DNA from: an uncultured Bacteroidales bacterium
Lineage (GTDB): Bacteria > Bacteroidota > Bacteroidia > Bacteroidales > Paludibacteraceae
NCBI GenBank assembly: GCA_937911235.1
Contig: CALDPN010000084.1
Location: 1-23,322 of the forward strand
Direction: 5' to 3'
Length of the DNA: 23,322 bases
A program made the position numbers and the translations under genes. Below, piece after piece: positions 7,200 to 14,972 of the stretch; the first letter of the stretch is position 1; every line of letters starts with the position of its first letter. Below the pieces are notes generated by a model, which saw only the letters and a program-made list of their open reading frames with translations, did not search any database and had not been told where the DNA came from.

Positions 7200-8858
7200 T
7201 TAGATAACTTCGATGCCTTGTTCGGCGCAAAGTTGTAAACTTAGTTCTTTTAGTTTGTATTTTTGGATTTTACCACTACCTGTAAGAGGGAAACTATCCA
7301 CAAAGAATACATATTTAGGGATTTTGTAACGAGCAATTTTGCCTTTACAGAAGTCGCGCACATCTTCTGGCTCCATTTTTACACCTTCTTTAAGAATAAT
7401 GAATGCACCCACCTCTTCTCCATATTTTTTAGATGGCACAGCAGCCACTTGCACGTCGCTCACACCTTCTAGGTGATAAAGGAATTCTTCAATTTCGCGA
7501 GGGTAAATATTTTCACCTCCACGAATAATCATATCTTTGATACGACCAGTAATGCGATAGTAACCATCTTCGTCTTTCACGCCAAGGTCACCTGAGTGAA
7601 GATATCCATTAGCATCGATAATTTCCGCAGTAGCTTTTTCGTTTTTGTAATAACCCTTCATCACATTGAAACCACGGCAACACATTTCGCCTTGCACCCC
7701 AGGAGGGCAAATTTCACCAGTTTCTGGGTCGATTACTTGTACTTCCACAAATGGATAGTCGCGACCAACAGTTGTACAACGTTTTTCAAAACTATCTTCC
7801 ACGGTAGTTTGAGTCATACCAGGAGAAGTTTCAGTTAAGCCATACACAGAAGTAATAGTCATGTGCATTTTGTCGCTCACCTGACGCATAAGTTCAATAG
7901 GGCAAAGCGCACCTGCCATAATACCTGTACGAAGACATGTTAGGTCAAACATATCAAACATAGGGTGATTTAGCTCTGCAATAAACATTGTAGGCACACC
8001 ATAAAGCGCGGTACAACGTTCTTGGTGCACAGAAGCAAGCACCACAAGAGGGTCAAATTTCTCTACCATCACTTGTGTACAACCATGTGTCAAACAGTTC
8101 ATAGTAGCAAGCACCACACCAAAGCAGTGGAAAAGAGGCACACACACGCAAAGTTTGTCATCAGAGGTAAACTTCATGTGTTCGCCAGTGAAGAAACCGT
8201 CGTTTGAAATATTATAGTGAGTAAGCATCACACCTTTTGGGAAACCAGTTGTTCCAGAAGTGTATTGCATATTTACCACGTCATGACAGTTTACGTTAGC
8301 TTTAGCTTCATTTAGTTTATCGTCAGAGATAGAACTACCAAGAAGAAGTATCTCAGCAGTGTTATACATACCACGGTGTTTTTCTTGACCAATGTAGATT
8401 ACATTTTTCATTTTTGGGAAACGCTCGCTGTTTAGCTTACCACGTTGGCAAGTTTTAAGTTCAGGAAGCATTTTGTATGTCATATCCACATAGTCGCAAT
8501 CCCAAGTGCCATCAATGATACAAAGAGTATGCATATCTGAGTGTTCACAAAGATACTCAAGCTCGTTTTGCTTATAATTGGTATTTACAGTCACACAAAC
8601 AGCACCAATACGTGCACAAGCATAAAGGAAAGTCAACCAGTCTGGCACATTAGTAGCCCAAAGACCCACGTGAGTACCCTTTTCAATGCCAATAGCAAGC
8701 ATACCTTTGGCAAGGTGGTTTACACGTTCGTTAAACTCCTTCCATGTAAAACGAAGACCACGGTCTGCGTAAACTATATAATCTTTATCAGGAGTCTGTT
8801 CTGCCCAATATTCTACCCATTCACCAAGGGTTCTAGTAGAAAGTTCGTAATTTTTCAT
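7200..8858 (-). CDS. AMP-binding acyl-CoA synthetase (fatty acid:CoA ligase family)
   Basis: The 552-residue protein belongs to the ANL adenylating superfamily: it would activate a carboxylic acid with ATP to an acyl-adenylate and transfer the acyl group to CoA. Motifs in order: YTSGTTGFPKG (199-209) phosphate-binding loop, YGLTETSP (339-346), HSGDLGVKDEDGYYRITGR (421-439) with the ribose-binding Asp424, the hinge and RGGENIYPREIEEF (446-459), and the C-terminal catalytic lysine in PLTGSGKIQK (Lys530). Length and motifs fit medium- or long-chain fatty acid ligases; the substrate cannot be read from sequence. No signal peptide is present. It starts 9 bases after the stop codon of the HTH-cupin regulator, so the two form an operon. 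A shared terminator lies downstream at 7169-7196. Confidence 0.93.
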   Translation of the reverse strand: MKNYELSTRTLGEWVEYWAEQTPDKDYIVYADRGLRFTWKEFNERVNHLAKGMLAIGIEKGTHVGLWATNVPDWLTFLYACARIGAVCVTVNTNYKQNELEYLCEHSDMHTLCIIDGTWDCDYVDMTYKMLPELKTCQRGKLNSERFPKMKNVIYIGQEKHRGMYNTAEILLLGSSISDDKLNEAKANVNCHDVVNMQYTSGTTGFPKGVMLTHYNISNDGFFTGEHMKFTSDDKLCVCVPLFHCFGVVLATMNCLTHGCTQVMVEKFDPLVVLASVHQERCTALYGVPTMFIAELNHPMFDMFDLTCLRTGIMAGALCPIELMRQVSDKMHMTITSVYGLTETSPGMTQTTVEDSFEKRCTTVGRDYPFVEVQVIDPETGEICPPGVQGEMCCRGFNVMKGYYKNEKATAEIIDANGYLHSGDLGVKDEDGYYRITGRIKDMIIRGGENIYPREIEEFLYHLEGVSDVQVAAVPSKKYGEEVGAFIILKEGVKMEPEDVRDFCKGKIARYKIPKYVFFVDSFPLTGSGKIQKYKLKELSLQLCAEQGIEVI

Positions 8859-8867
8859 ATCAAAACA

Positions 8868-9437
8868 TTAGAATGGAGCATAAACAACAGCCAAAATCTT
8901 TGAAGATTCTGTAGCATAAACCAAGTGTTCCACGATAGAATCGTAGTAAATACTATCACCAGCCTCTAGCACATATTCGTTGATGCCGTATTTAATATTC
9001 ACCTTGCCCTCTAGCACATAGATAAACTCTTCGCCCTCGTGAGAAGAAAGAAGTAGATTTTCTGTATCAGCAGGCTCAATATTGATAATAAAAGGCTCCA
9101 TATTGCGTCCAGCCTTACGTTTGGCAAGCGACATAAAGTTTAGGTGAGAATTTGAGCGACTCTTGGTGTTTGAAGTACTAAGAGTTTTTTCGCTCTCGCC
9201 ACCACGGCAAATTTCTGGTCCAAGGTGATTGTTGTCATCAAGAAAAGTACCAAGGCGAACACCCAATGCACGAGCTATTTTAATAAGTGGAGAAAGAGAA
9301 GGAATGTTTGTGTTTTCCTCAATTTCTGTAACTAAAGAAAGTTCCAAACCACTGTTTTCTGCAAGTTGCTCACGAGTAAGTTTACGAGTCTCTCTAAATG
9401 CTTTAATTTTGTCGCCAATTAAAATTTCGTTAGACAT
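8868..9437 (-). CDS. XRE-type HTH transcriptional regulator with C-terminal cupin domain
   Basis: The 189-residue protein has an N-terminal Cro/C1-type helix-turn-helix (about 7-67, including IKAFRETRKLTREQLAENSG), a low-complexity Ser/Asn linker (about 82-100) and a small cupin barrel (about 113-188). Cupin motif 1 reads HEGEEFIYVLEG (133-144) and motif 2 includes GDSIYYDSIVEH (160-171), so the potential metal or ligand-binding His133, Glu137 and His171 are kept. Proteins of this architecture sense a small molecule and control a neighbouring catabolic or transport operon. Here the next gene, 9 bases downstream, is an acyl-CoA synthetase, so an acyl or fatty-acid ligand is a reasonable guess only. 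An in-frame TTG lies 30 bases further upstream, but the ATG at 9437 fits the domain start. It is probably autoregulated. Confidence 0.9.
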   Translation of the reverse strand: MSNEILIGDKIKAFRETRKLTREQLAENSGLELSLVTEIEENTNIPSLSPLIKIARALGVRLGTFLDDNNHLGPEICRGGESEKTLSTSNTKSRSNSHLNFMSLAKRKAGRNMEPFIINIEPADTENLLLSSHEGEEFIYVLEGKVNIKYGINEYVLEAGDSIYYDSIVEHLVYATESSKILAVVYAPF

Positions 9438-9478
9438 ATTATATAAGGTTTGTTTATTATTTTTCAAAAAATGGAGTG

Positions 9479-9486
9479 CAAAGATA
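9479..9486 (-). promoter_or_regulatory. Bacteroidota -7 promoter element for the HTH-cupin operon
   Basis: On the minus strand TATCTTTG (9486 down to 9479) matches TAnnTTTG. No clear -33 TTTG is present. The start point would be near 9474, about 37 bases before the ATG at 9437. A three-unit tandem repeat lies upstream at 9520-9549. Confidence 0.55.
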
Positions 9487-9519
9487 ATAAAATTTCTGCT
9501 AATTCCTACTAAAACTCAC

Positions 9520-9549
9520 AAATTAATAGAAATTAACAGAAATAAATTA
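9520..9549. repeat. Three tandem 10-base AT-rich units upstream of the HTH-cupin promoter
   Basis: On the plus strand the units read AAATTAATAG, AAATTAACAG and AAATAAATTA. They lie in the 169-base gap between the permease stop codon and the HTH-cupin gene, some 35-70 bases upstream of its -7 element. The 10-base period is close to one helical turn, so protein binding on one DNA face or an UP-like element is possible. The third unit is degenerate. Confidence 0.4.
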
Positions 9550-9606
9550 CTAATTATTATAAAAACCAATGAAAATATTTCAATTTTGCCTTATTTGGTC
9601 GTTTTT

Positions 9607-10908
9607 TTAGATAATAAACTTCAAAATAAACAAAACTGTAAGTATATAAGTGGCAAACGAAATACCCTTAGCCTTACCAGTAAGCAGTTTAATACCTACG
9701 TATGAAATTAAACCAAAAGCAATGCCATCGGCAATACTACATGCAAACGCCATAATAGTAATACAAAGTATAGACGGAATACTTTCTGAATAATCTGAAA
9801 AGTTTATTTTGCTCATGCCAGATAACATAGACGCACCTACAAGAATAAGAATAGGACCAGTAGCTGCGCTTGGCATAGATAAAAATAAAGGGGAAAGGAA
9901 AAGTGATAGAATAAAACAACAGGCCACGGTAAACGAAGTAAGACCACTACGTCCGCCCGCTGTAATGCCAGCTGTACTCTCGGTAAATGTAGTTACTGTA
10001 CTACTACCAATCATAGCACCTGCAGTGGTAGAAATAGCGTCCACCATAAATGCTTTCTTTATCCAAGGTATTTTGCCAGTTTTCTTATCTACCATCTCTG
10101 CGTGTTGAGCCACGCCAAGTAGAGTGCCTATTGTATCAAACATATCCACAAAAAGCAAAGTAAACATCACAATCCAAAAATCTATTGTGCCAACGAATGA
10201 AATGTCAAATTTAAACATAATAGATTCTGGATTTGGAGGAAGTGAAAATATTCCTTTAAATTCAGTTACGCCTAGTGGAATACCCAATAAGGTTGTAAGA
10301 ACGATTCCATAAAGCATAGCACCTGGTACCTTCTTATACATAAGCGCTGCAGTAACAAGTAAACCAATGCAGCAAAGAAGCGCAGGACCAGAAGTCATAT
10401 CACCAAGAGCTACCATAGTAGCTTCATCGCGCACTACTAAGTTGCCATTTTGCATTCCAAGAAAAAGAATAAACAGCCCAATACCAGCTCCAATAGCCAC
10501 ATGAAGGCTACGCGGAATACTATAAACTATCTTCTCACGAAGGTTGGTTAGTGTAAGCAGTACGAAAATAATACCCTCAACAAGCACTGCAGTGAGCGCC
10601 ATTTGCCAAGAATACCCCATGGATACGCAAATGGTGTATGCAAAGAACGCATTTAAGCCCATACCAGGCGCAAGCGCAAACGGTAGTTTTGCATACAATG
10701 CCATAAGTAAAGTAGCAATAGCAGATATGAGCACTGTAATAGTAAAAACAGCACCTTCGTCCATACCTGCAGCTGCCAAAATCGCCGGATTCACCGCTAA
10801 AATATACGCCATGGTAAAGAAGGTTGTAATACCTGCCATTACCTCGGTTTTCACCTTGTTTTTGTTTGGATTAAATCCAAAGAGCTTCTCAAGTATATTT
10901 GTTTTCAT
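9607..10908 (-). CDS. AzgA/PbuG-type purine permease (adenine/guanine/hypoxanthine)
   Basis: The 433-residue protein is an inner-membrane transporter with about 12-14 hydrophobic segments. The opening FGFNPNKNKVKTEVMAGITT, then FFTMAYILAVNP, the PFALAPGMGLNAFFAYT segment and LFVDMFDTIGTLLGVA are the hallmark motifs of the AzgA-like branch of the nucleobase-cation symporter-2 superfamily; EST in FTESTAGITAGGRSGLTS belongs to the substrate-binding region. Members import adenine, guanine or hypoxanthine by proton symport; which one cannot be told here. Start: the ATG at 10908 is preceded by a -7 element at 10927-10934, giving a leader of about 10-15 bases, too short for a purine riboswitch. No rho-independent terminator was found after its stop. 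It stands alone, upstream of the HTH-cupin operon on the same strand, and divergent from the T9SS cargo gene. Confidence 0.93.
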   Translation of the reverse strand: MKTNILEKLFGFNPNKNKVKTEVMAGITTFFTMAYILAVNPAILAAAGMDEGAVFTITVLISAIATLLMALYAKLPFALAPGMGLNAFFAYTICVSMGYSWQMALTAVLVEGIIFVLLTLTNLREKIVYSIPRSLHVAIGAGIGLFILFLGMQNGNLVVRDEATMVALGDMTSGPALLCCIGLLVTAALMYKKVPGAMLYGIVLTTLLGIPLGVTEFKGIFSLPPNPESIMFKFDISFVGTIDFWIVMFTLLFVDMFDTIGTLLGVAQHAEMVDKKTGKIPWIKKAFMVDAISTTAGAMIGSSTVTTFTESTAGITAGGRSGLTSFTVACCFILSLFLSPLFLSMPSAATGPILILVGASMLSGMSKINFSDYSESIPSILCITIMAFACSIADGIAFGLISYVGIKLLTGKAKGISFATYILTVLFILKFII

Positions 10909-10926
10909 ATAGGTTGTTTTAATTTA

Positions 10927-10934
10927 CAAATATA
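10927..10934 (-). promoter_or_regulatory. Bacteroidota -7 promoter element for the purine permease
   Basis: On the minus strand TATATTTG (10934 down to 10927) matches TAnnTTTG. A TTTA lies 22 bases upstream as a weak -33. The leader is only about 10-15 bases. Confidence 0.5.
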
Positions 10935-11015
10935 GTAAATTTTAATGATTTTAGTTTAAAAATTAGATAATGGGACGAAATGTGCTTATACAGGGGTGAA
11001 ATTATGCCCTTTGTT

Positions 11016-11031
11016 TATGTTTTATAACATA
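11016..11031. promoter_or_regulatory. Inverted repeat at the -33 position of the T9SS cargo gene
   Basis: TATGTT (11016-11021) and AACATA (11026-11031) form 6-base arms around TTAT. The repeat covers the place where the -33 element of the promoter at 11049-11056 should be, and no TTTG is found at that spacing. This is the layout of an operator or activator site, but arms of this length also arise by chance in AT-rich DNA. Confidence 0.3.
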
Positions 11032-11048
11032 GAATCAGATTTTTTGCT

Positions 11049-11056
11049 TATCTTTG
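11049..11056 (+). promoter_or_regulatory. Bacteroidota -7 promoter element for the T9SS cargo operon
   Basis: TATCTTTG matches TAnnTTTG. The predicted start near 11062 leaves a leader of about 48 bases before the ATG at 11110. The 201-base gap between the permease and this gene holds the two divergent promoters, the inverted repeat at 11016-11031, and a weak AGGG/CCCT pair (10992-11010). Confidence 0.6.
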
Positions 11057-11109
11057 CACTCCCTTAAACTAAACTAGAATTATACGTATAAAAATCTAAA
11101 CCATAAACC

Positions 11110-14100
11110 ATGAAAAAACTTATTTTTACGTGCATTTATGTCTTCTTATTTGCGGTAGCTTCTGGGGCGAATTGTGAAGAAACTTTACCTGATTTTCGAT
11201 TGGGTAATGCCACTTGGGGTGGTTTTAATTATGATGATAAAACAGAGGAGTATACTACAAGTTTAAATAGTCCTATTGTAAGTTTTAGTTATAAAACAAC
11301 ATCAAATTCTGCAACAGGTATACAATGGAGAGTTGATGAATATATTGATAATGCGTGGAAAACTAATCTAGTATCAGAATCTAAATCTGGTACATCTACT
11401 ATTCAGTTGTCTAAATCTGCACGTAAAATTCGTTTTGTATATAGTGGGAACTTTGCTGGAGATTTTTCTAATATTAAAATTACACAAGGTTCATATCTAG
11501 AAATCCCTACAGGCGATATAAATTTTGGAGTAAAAGAAGAAGGTTCTTCAATCCCTAATAAATCTATCACTATTGAATATTCCGCTTTAAACGAGGACAT
11601 AACAGCTAGTATAGGTGAAGGTGTTTTTTCTATAGATAAAACAGATATAGCAAGCGCAGGTTGCACATTCGGTTCAACTACCTTGAATGTTTCTTTCAAA
11701 CCTACACAATTAGGAACTTTTGCCGATGAAATCACCTTTTCTAATGGCACTGTAGTAAAAGTTTATGGTGAATATTCAAGAAAAATAAATACTACTTTAA
11801 AGGTAGTAAAGGAAGGTTATACTTCTGTGAGTTTAAATTGGACAAAAGTAGATGATGCTACTGCATATCGTGTAATAGAAAACTCCACTGGAACTTCATA
11901 TATAGTTGATGGAAATCTAACATCATTTAATTTTAGAGGATTACAGATTAACACCTCTTATAGTTTCACATTGTATGCTTTATTTGATGGTGTAGCTTCA
12001 TTGAATTCATCTAACGTTGTTACAGCAAAAACATTACAGACTGATGTACCAATACAAGACTGTATTGTATATGAGAATGCTGCAGAGAAAAAGTTTATGG
12101 CTAGTACCGAAGAAAAGATTACATATGATTTAAAGACGGGTAATTCAGAATCTTTAGCTTATACAAAGAGAGTAGAATTTGAAGCTAGAATGCAAGACGC
12201 TACTGTATTAGGTGTTACATATCCAGCTACAGTGAGTCCTGGTTCAGATATGAAGCTTTTGATTAAATTAGAGGGAGAAAATGAATTTAAGGAATCAGGT
12301 TGGAATGCCCATGATGCAGGTATAACAGAGAGTTATAAGAAATTCACTGCTGAAATCCCATACAATACAGTGGCTATTAGATTTTACACAGGACTAGCGA
12401 ATGGAGGATGTTTGCGTCTGGTAAAGAACTTTAAGGTATATAAGGATAGAAAATTAGAAACAAAGACTGTAGAATTGAATTTTGGAGAAGTAGAACCAAA
12501 TGTTTCTATCTCTAAGACATTTGACATAGATTATATTCATGCAGTTTTAGCATCTGATGTAACATACGATAATGGAATGCGTGTAGTTGTAGAAGATGGG
12601 TTGGGTCATTATAAAGTAGAATATGACCAAAAGAATCCTTGTGCAGAAGGCTCACAAGCTGTAAAAGTTACTTTCACTCCTACAAACTGCACAACAGACT
12701 ATAATGCTACGTTAACCTTATTAAATGGTGAAACAGTAGAAGTTAAGTTAAAAGGTACACTAAAAAGAAACTCTGGCACTGTAAGTGAAATCACTTGGAC
12801 TGGTGCAGTGGATACAAATTGGGATAATCGTGCAAACTGGATAAAAGCAGATGGCAATGTGTTGTCTGCGGCAGATGTTTTGGATGAAAAACTTAAAGTA
12901 AATATCCCTGCTAGTTTAACTCAATATCCTATAATTCCTGATGTTTCTACACCAAAAGCATTTAAAGAAGACCGTGACAAAGCATGCGATTGCGCTCAAG
13001 TAAACGCAGGTGACAATACTACTGCTAAGATGATAGCAGATAAAATCTATATGGAAAGTGGTGCTGCAATTGTGGGTGTGGAAACATTAAATGCAGGCGA
13101 TGTTTCTCGTTATGGTGAAGTGAAAATAGACTTCACTCCAGAGAGATACAATGAAGAAACAGGACATTATGACTGGTCACTAGTGGGGCCTGTGATAAAA
13201 CCTTGGGATGAAGATAATTCAGGCAATACACGCGATGTGGTTTCTGGTGATTATTATAAAAATGACCTTCCACATGTGTATATGCACGAGGCTGTAATCA
13301 TAAAAGATGGTGAAGACTACACACAAACATGGGATAATTCATTTGCAAGTCTTACAGTGAAGATTCCTCACGATAAAGCATTTGCTATTCGTATGCCAAA
13401 CCAATATGGCAGAAACAGTAGTGGAAATGGTATTCCTGCTCAAGTTTATAATAGGAGAAATGATACAAAGTATGATCATAAGGAAAACATAACATTTACT
13501 TTTACTGGTCGTTTCTATAATGAGGCAGGTTTGCCAGAATACACAGGCTTGACTCCTGAAGTACCAGTATTATTAAATAATACATATCCTGCTAATATAG
13601 ATGCAGATAAACTGCAAAGTATGTGTAATGGTTCTATTCAAATTTATGAAGGACATTCATTCTCTTATGTAGGTGGTAGAAAAGATGCAGTAATTTCTTC
13701 ACATTATGGTTTCATATTTACTCCAGGTTTGGGAGTTACAGAACTCACTATACCACAAGAATGTTTCCAAACTACAGTGGTAGACAACAATAGAAGAGCA
13801 GAAGCAGAAGTTCAATCTTTCAGACTTCAATTGAAAAATGAAAATGTAGATGGTGTGTATAGTGCAATCTCTATTAGCCACGACGAACTAAAAGATGATG
13901 CTGCAGATTATGCTGTAGATGCTCCTAAGTTGTTTAATGATATGGAAGAAAATCTTGCCGACCTATATGTGATGAGATACGACTCAAAATGGGCTGGTCT
14001 AACAGTGCCTACTGTAGAAGAATCTCTACCACTTGGTATAAAGGTGAGAACTGCAAATCAAAAACATAGATTCAATCTAGTGAATTCAAACTTAGACTGC

Positions 14101-14493
14101 GACGTTATCCTAGAAGATAGACAAGAGGCAAAAGAATACAATTTGTCTGCAGGTGAAGTTTGCGAAGTAAGTGATTTAGTAGTAGGCGATTGCAGAGGTA
14201 GATTTTACTTGAAAACTTCTGAGTCTGCAGAAGAAGACGAAGATGTTACTACAGATGTTTTTGAAAGTGAAGTATCTACTAGCATAGACATTTATGCAAA
14301 TGGAAACTCAGTAACAGTGTCTTCTAATGACAATATAAGAAGCATTATCGTATCAGATTTGTCTGGTCGCCAAATGAATTACAATGTAAATGGTCAATAT
14401 ATTGTTCTAGACTTGCCTGTGGCATCTGGTATTTATACTATAAATGTGATAGGTGACAATACAAGTAGAATTGCAAAAGTAAAACTAAACTAA
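11110..14493 (+). CDS. Large secreted multidomain protein with T9SS C-terminal sorting domain
   Basis: The 1127-residue product has a Sec signal peptide (MKKLIFTCIYVFLFAVASGA, cut near 20). A duplicated module follows: copy 1 about 33-225 and copy 2 about 345-553, each with a jelly-roll-like part ending in an 'IRF' strand and an ASH/Hydin-like beta domain starting INFG (137) or LNFG (456). Between them lies a fibronectin type III domain (about 226-308, VSLNWTKVDDATAYRV). A WTGAVDTNWDNRANW motif (563-577), seen in many T9SS cargo proteins, opens a long beta-rich region to about 1050. An acidic linker and a type A sorting domain (about 1057-1127, ending ASGIYTINV and IAKVKLN) complete it. It should cross the outer membrane by T9SS and be surface-anchored or released. 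The Cys at 22 is not in a lipobox. No catalytic domain is recognised; adhesion or binding is plausible. A small secreted-protein gene follows after 14 bases. Confidence 0.88.
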   Translation: MKKLIFTCIYVFLFAVASGANCEETLPDFRLGNATWGGFNYDDKTEEYTTSLNSPIVSFSYKTTSNSATGIQWRVDEYIDNAWKTNLVSESKSGTSTIQLSKSARKIRFVYSGNFAGDFSNIKITQGSYLEIPTGDINFGVKEEGSSIPNKSITIEYSALNEDITASIGEGVFSIDKTDIASAGCTFGSTTLNVSFKPTQLGTFADEITFSNGTVVKVYGEYSRKINTTLKVVKEGYTSVSLNWTKVDDATAYRVIENSTGTSYIVDGNLTSFNFRGLQINTSYSFTLYALFDGVASLNSSNVVTAKTLQTDVPIQDCIVYENAAEKKFMASTEEKITYDLKTGNSESLAYTKRVEFEARMQDATVLGVTYPATVSPGSDMKLLIKLEGENEFKESGWNAHDAGITESYKKFTAEIPYNTVAIRFYTGLANGGCLRLVKNFKVYKDRKLETKTVELNFGEVEPNVSISKTFDIDYIHAVLASDVTYDNGMRVVVEDGLGHYKVEYDQKNPCAEGSQAVKVTFTPTNCTTDYNATLTLLNGETVEVKLKGTLKRNSGTVSEITWTGAVDTNWDNRANWIKADGNVLSAADVLDEKLKVNIPASLTQYPIIPDVSTPKAFKEDRDKACDCAQVNAGDNTTAKMIADKIYMESGAAIVGVETLNAGDVSRYGEVKIDFTPERYNEETGHYDWSLVGPVIKPWDEDNSGNTRDVVSGDYYKNDLPHVYMHEAVIIKDGEDYTQTWDNSFASLTVKIPHDKAFAIRMPNQYGRNSSGNGIPAQVYNRRNDTKYDHKENITFTFTGRFYNEAGLPEYTGLTPEVPVLLNNTYPANIDADKLQSMCNGSIQIYEGHSFSYVGGRKDAVISSHYGFIFTPGLGVTELTIPQECFQTTVVDNNRRAEAEVQSFRLQLKNENVDGVYSAISISHDELKDDAADYAVDAPKLFNDMEENLADLYVMRYDSKWAGLTVPTVEESLPLGIKVRTANQKHRFNLVNSNLDCDVILEDRQEAKEYNLSAGEVCEVSDLVVGDCRGRFYLKTSESAEEDEDVTTDVFESEVSTSIDIYANGNSVTVSSNDNIRSIIVSDLSGRQMNYNVNGQYIVLDLPVASGIYTINVIGDNTSRIAKVKLN

Positions 14494-14507
14494 GTAGCTG
14501 ATTTCTG

Positions 14508-14972
14508 ATGAAAAATATTAAAACATATCTTATATTATTGTTAACCTCTTCTACATCGGTATCGTACGGTGTTACATTACCTTCACATTCTTTCTTTGGT
14601 GCCAACGAACTATACGCCGAAAACGAAGACGTGGTAGAAATCTCTGAGGGTACACGCATTGGCGGTATTAATATGCGTTTGCAAACCAACAATGAAGAAT
14701 GGGGAACTTCTTGTTCTAAAGGTGGTACTGCAGAACAAGGCGAATGCCAAGACTGTTGCGATGCATCTTGGGCTGCGACTGATTATGCAGATGCAGACGA
14801 GGTTCTTTACGACACTTGTATAAAAATGTGTGGTGGCGGTCCTTCTCTTCCACTAGGCTCTGTACTATGGCTACTCCCATTTGCCTTTGCCTACGCCGGC
14901 ATAAAATCTAGAAAATCTGAAAGAATAGAAAATTTTACCCAATCATCTTCACAGCAATCACTCCTAAACTAG
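14508..14972 (+). CDS. Small cysteine-rich exported protein with PLG / hydrophobic / basic C-terminus
   Basis: The 154-residue product has an N-terminal signal peptide (MKNIKTYLILLLTSSTSVSYG). The middle has six cysteines, C69, C80, C83, C84, C104 and C108, in a CxxCC ... CxxxC pattern. After GGG (109-111) comes PLGS (115-118), a hydrophobic stretch VLWLLPFAFAYAGI (119-132) and a basic cluster KSRK (133-136). A short motif, a transmembrane segment and a basic stop recall C-terminal sorting or processing signals such as PEP-CTERM or PID-CTERM, though the motif is not one I can name. The protein has no family I recognise. It begins 14 bases after the T9SS cargo gene and is probably cotranscribed and functionally tied to it. 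Its last 38 bases overlap the 3' end of the convergent DUF6427 gene. Signal peptide, cysteine pattern and operon position make it a real gene. Confidence 0.82.
   Translation: MKNIKTYLILLLTSSTSVSYGVTLPSHSFFGANELYAENEDVVEISEGTRIGGINMRLQTNNEEWGTSCSKGGTAEQGECQDCCDASWAATDYADADEVLYDTCIKMCGGGPSLPLGSVLWLLPFAFAYAGIKSRKSERIENFTQSSSQQSLLN

Noticed and set aside
8541..8903. Plus-strand open frame of 120 codons
   Set aside because: It lies opposite the well-supported acyl-CoA synthetase and shows no protein-like features of its own.
9438..9467. TTG start adding 10 residues to the HTH-cupin regulator
   Set aside because: The ATG at 9437 places the HTH at its usual distance; the TTG lies nearly at the predicted transcription start and has no ribosome-site support.
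9229..9705. Plus-strand open frame of 158 codons
   Set aside because: It is antisense to the HTH-cupin gene and the permease end, has no signal or domain, and its composition is that of a shadow frame.
10909..10930. Purine riboswitch before the permease gene
   Set aside because: The -7 element at 10927-10934 leaves only about 10-15 bases of leader, and no purine-aptamer core is visible in the gap.
11110..11190. Lipoprotein signal with Cys22 in the large secreted protein
   Set aside because: The residues before Cys22 (GAN) do not form a lipobox, and the T9SS sorting domain gives a better route.
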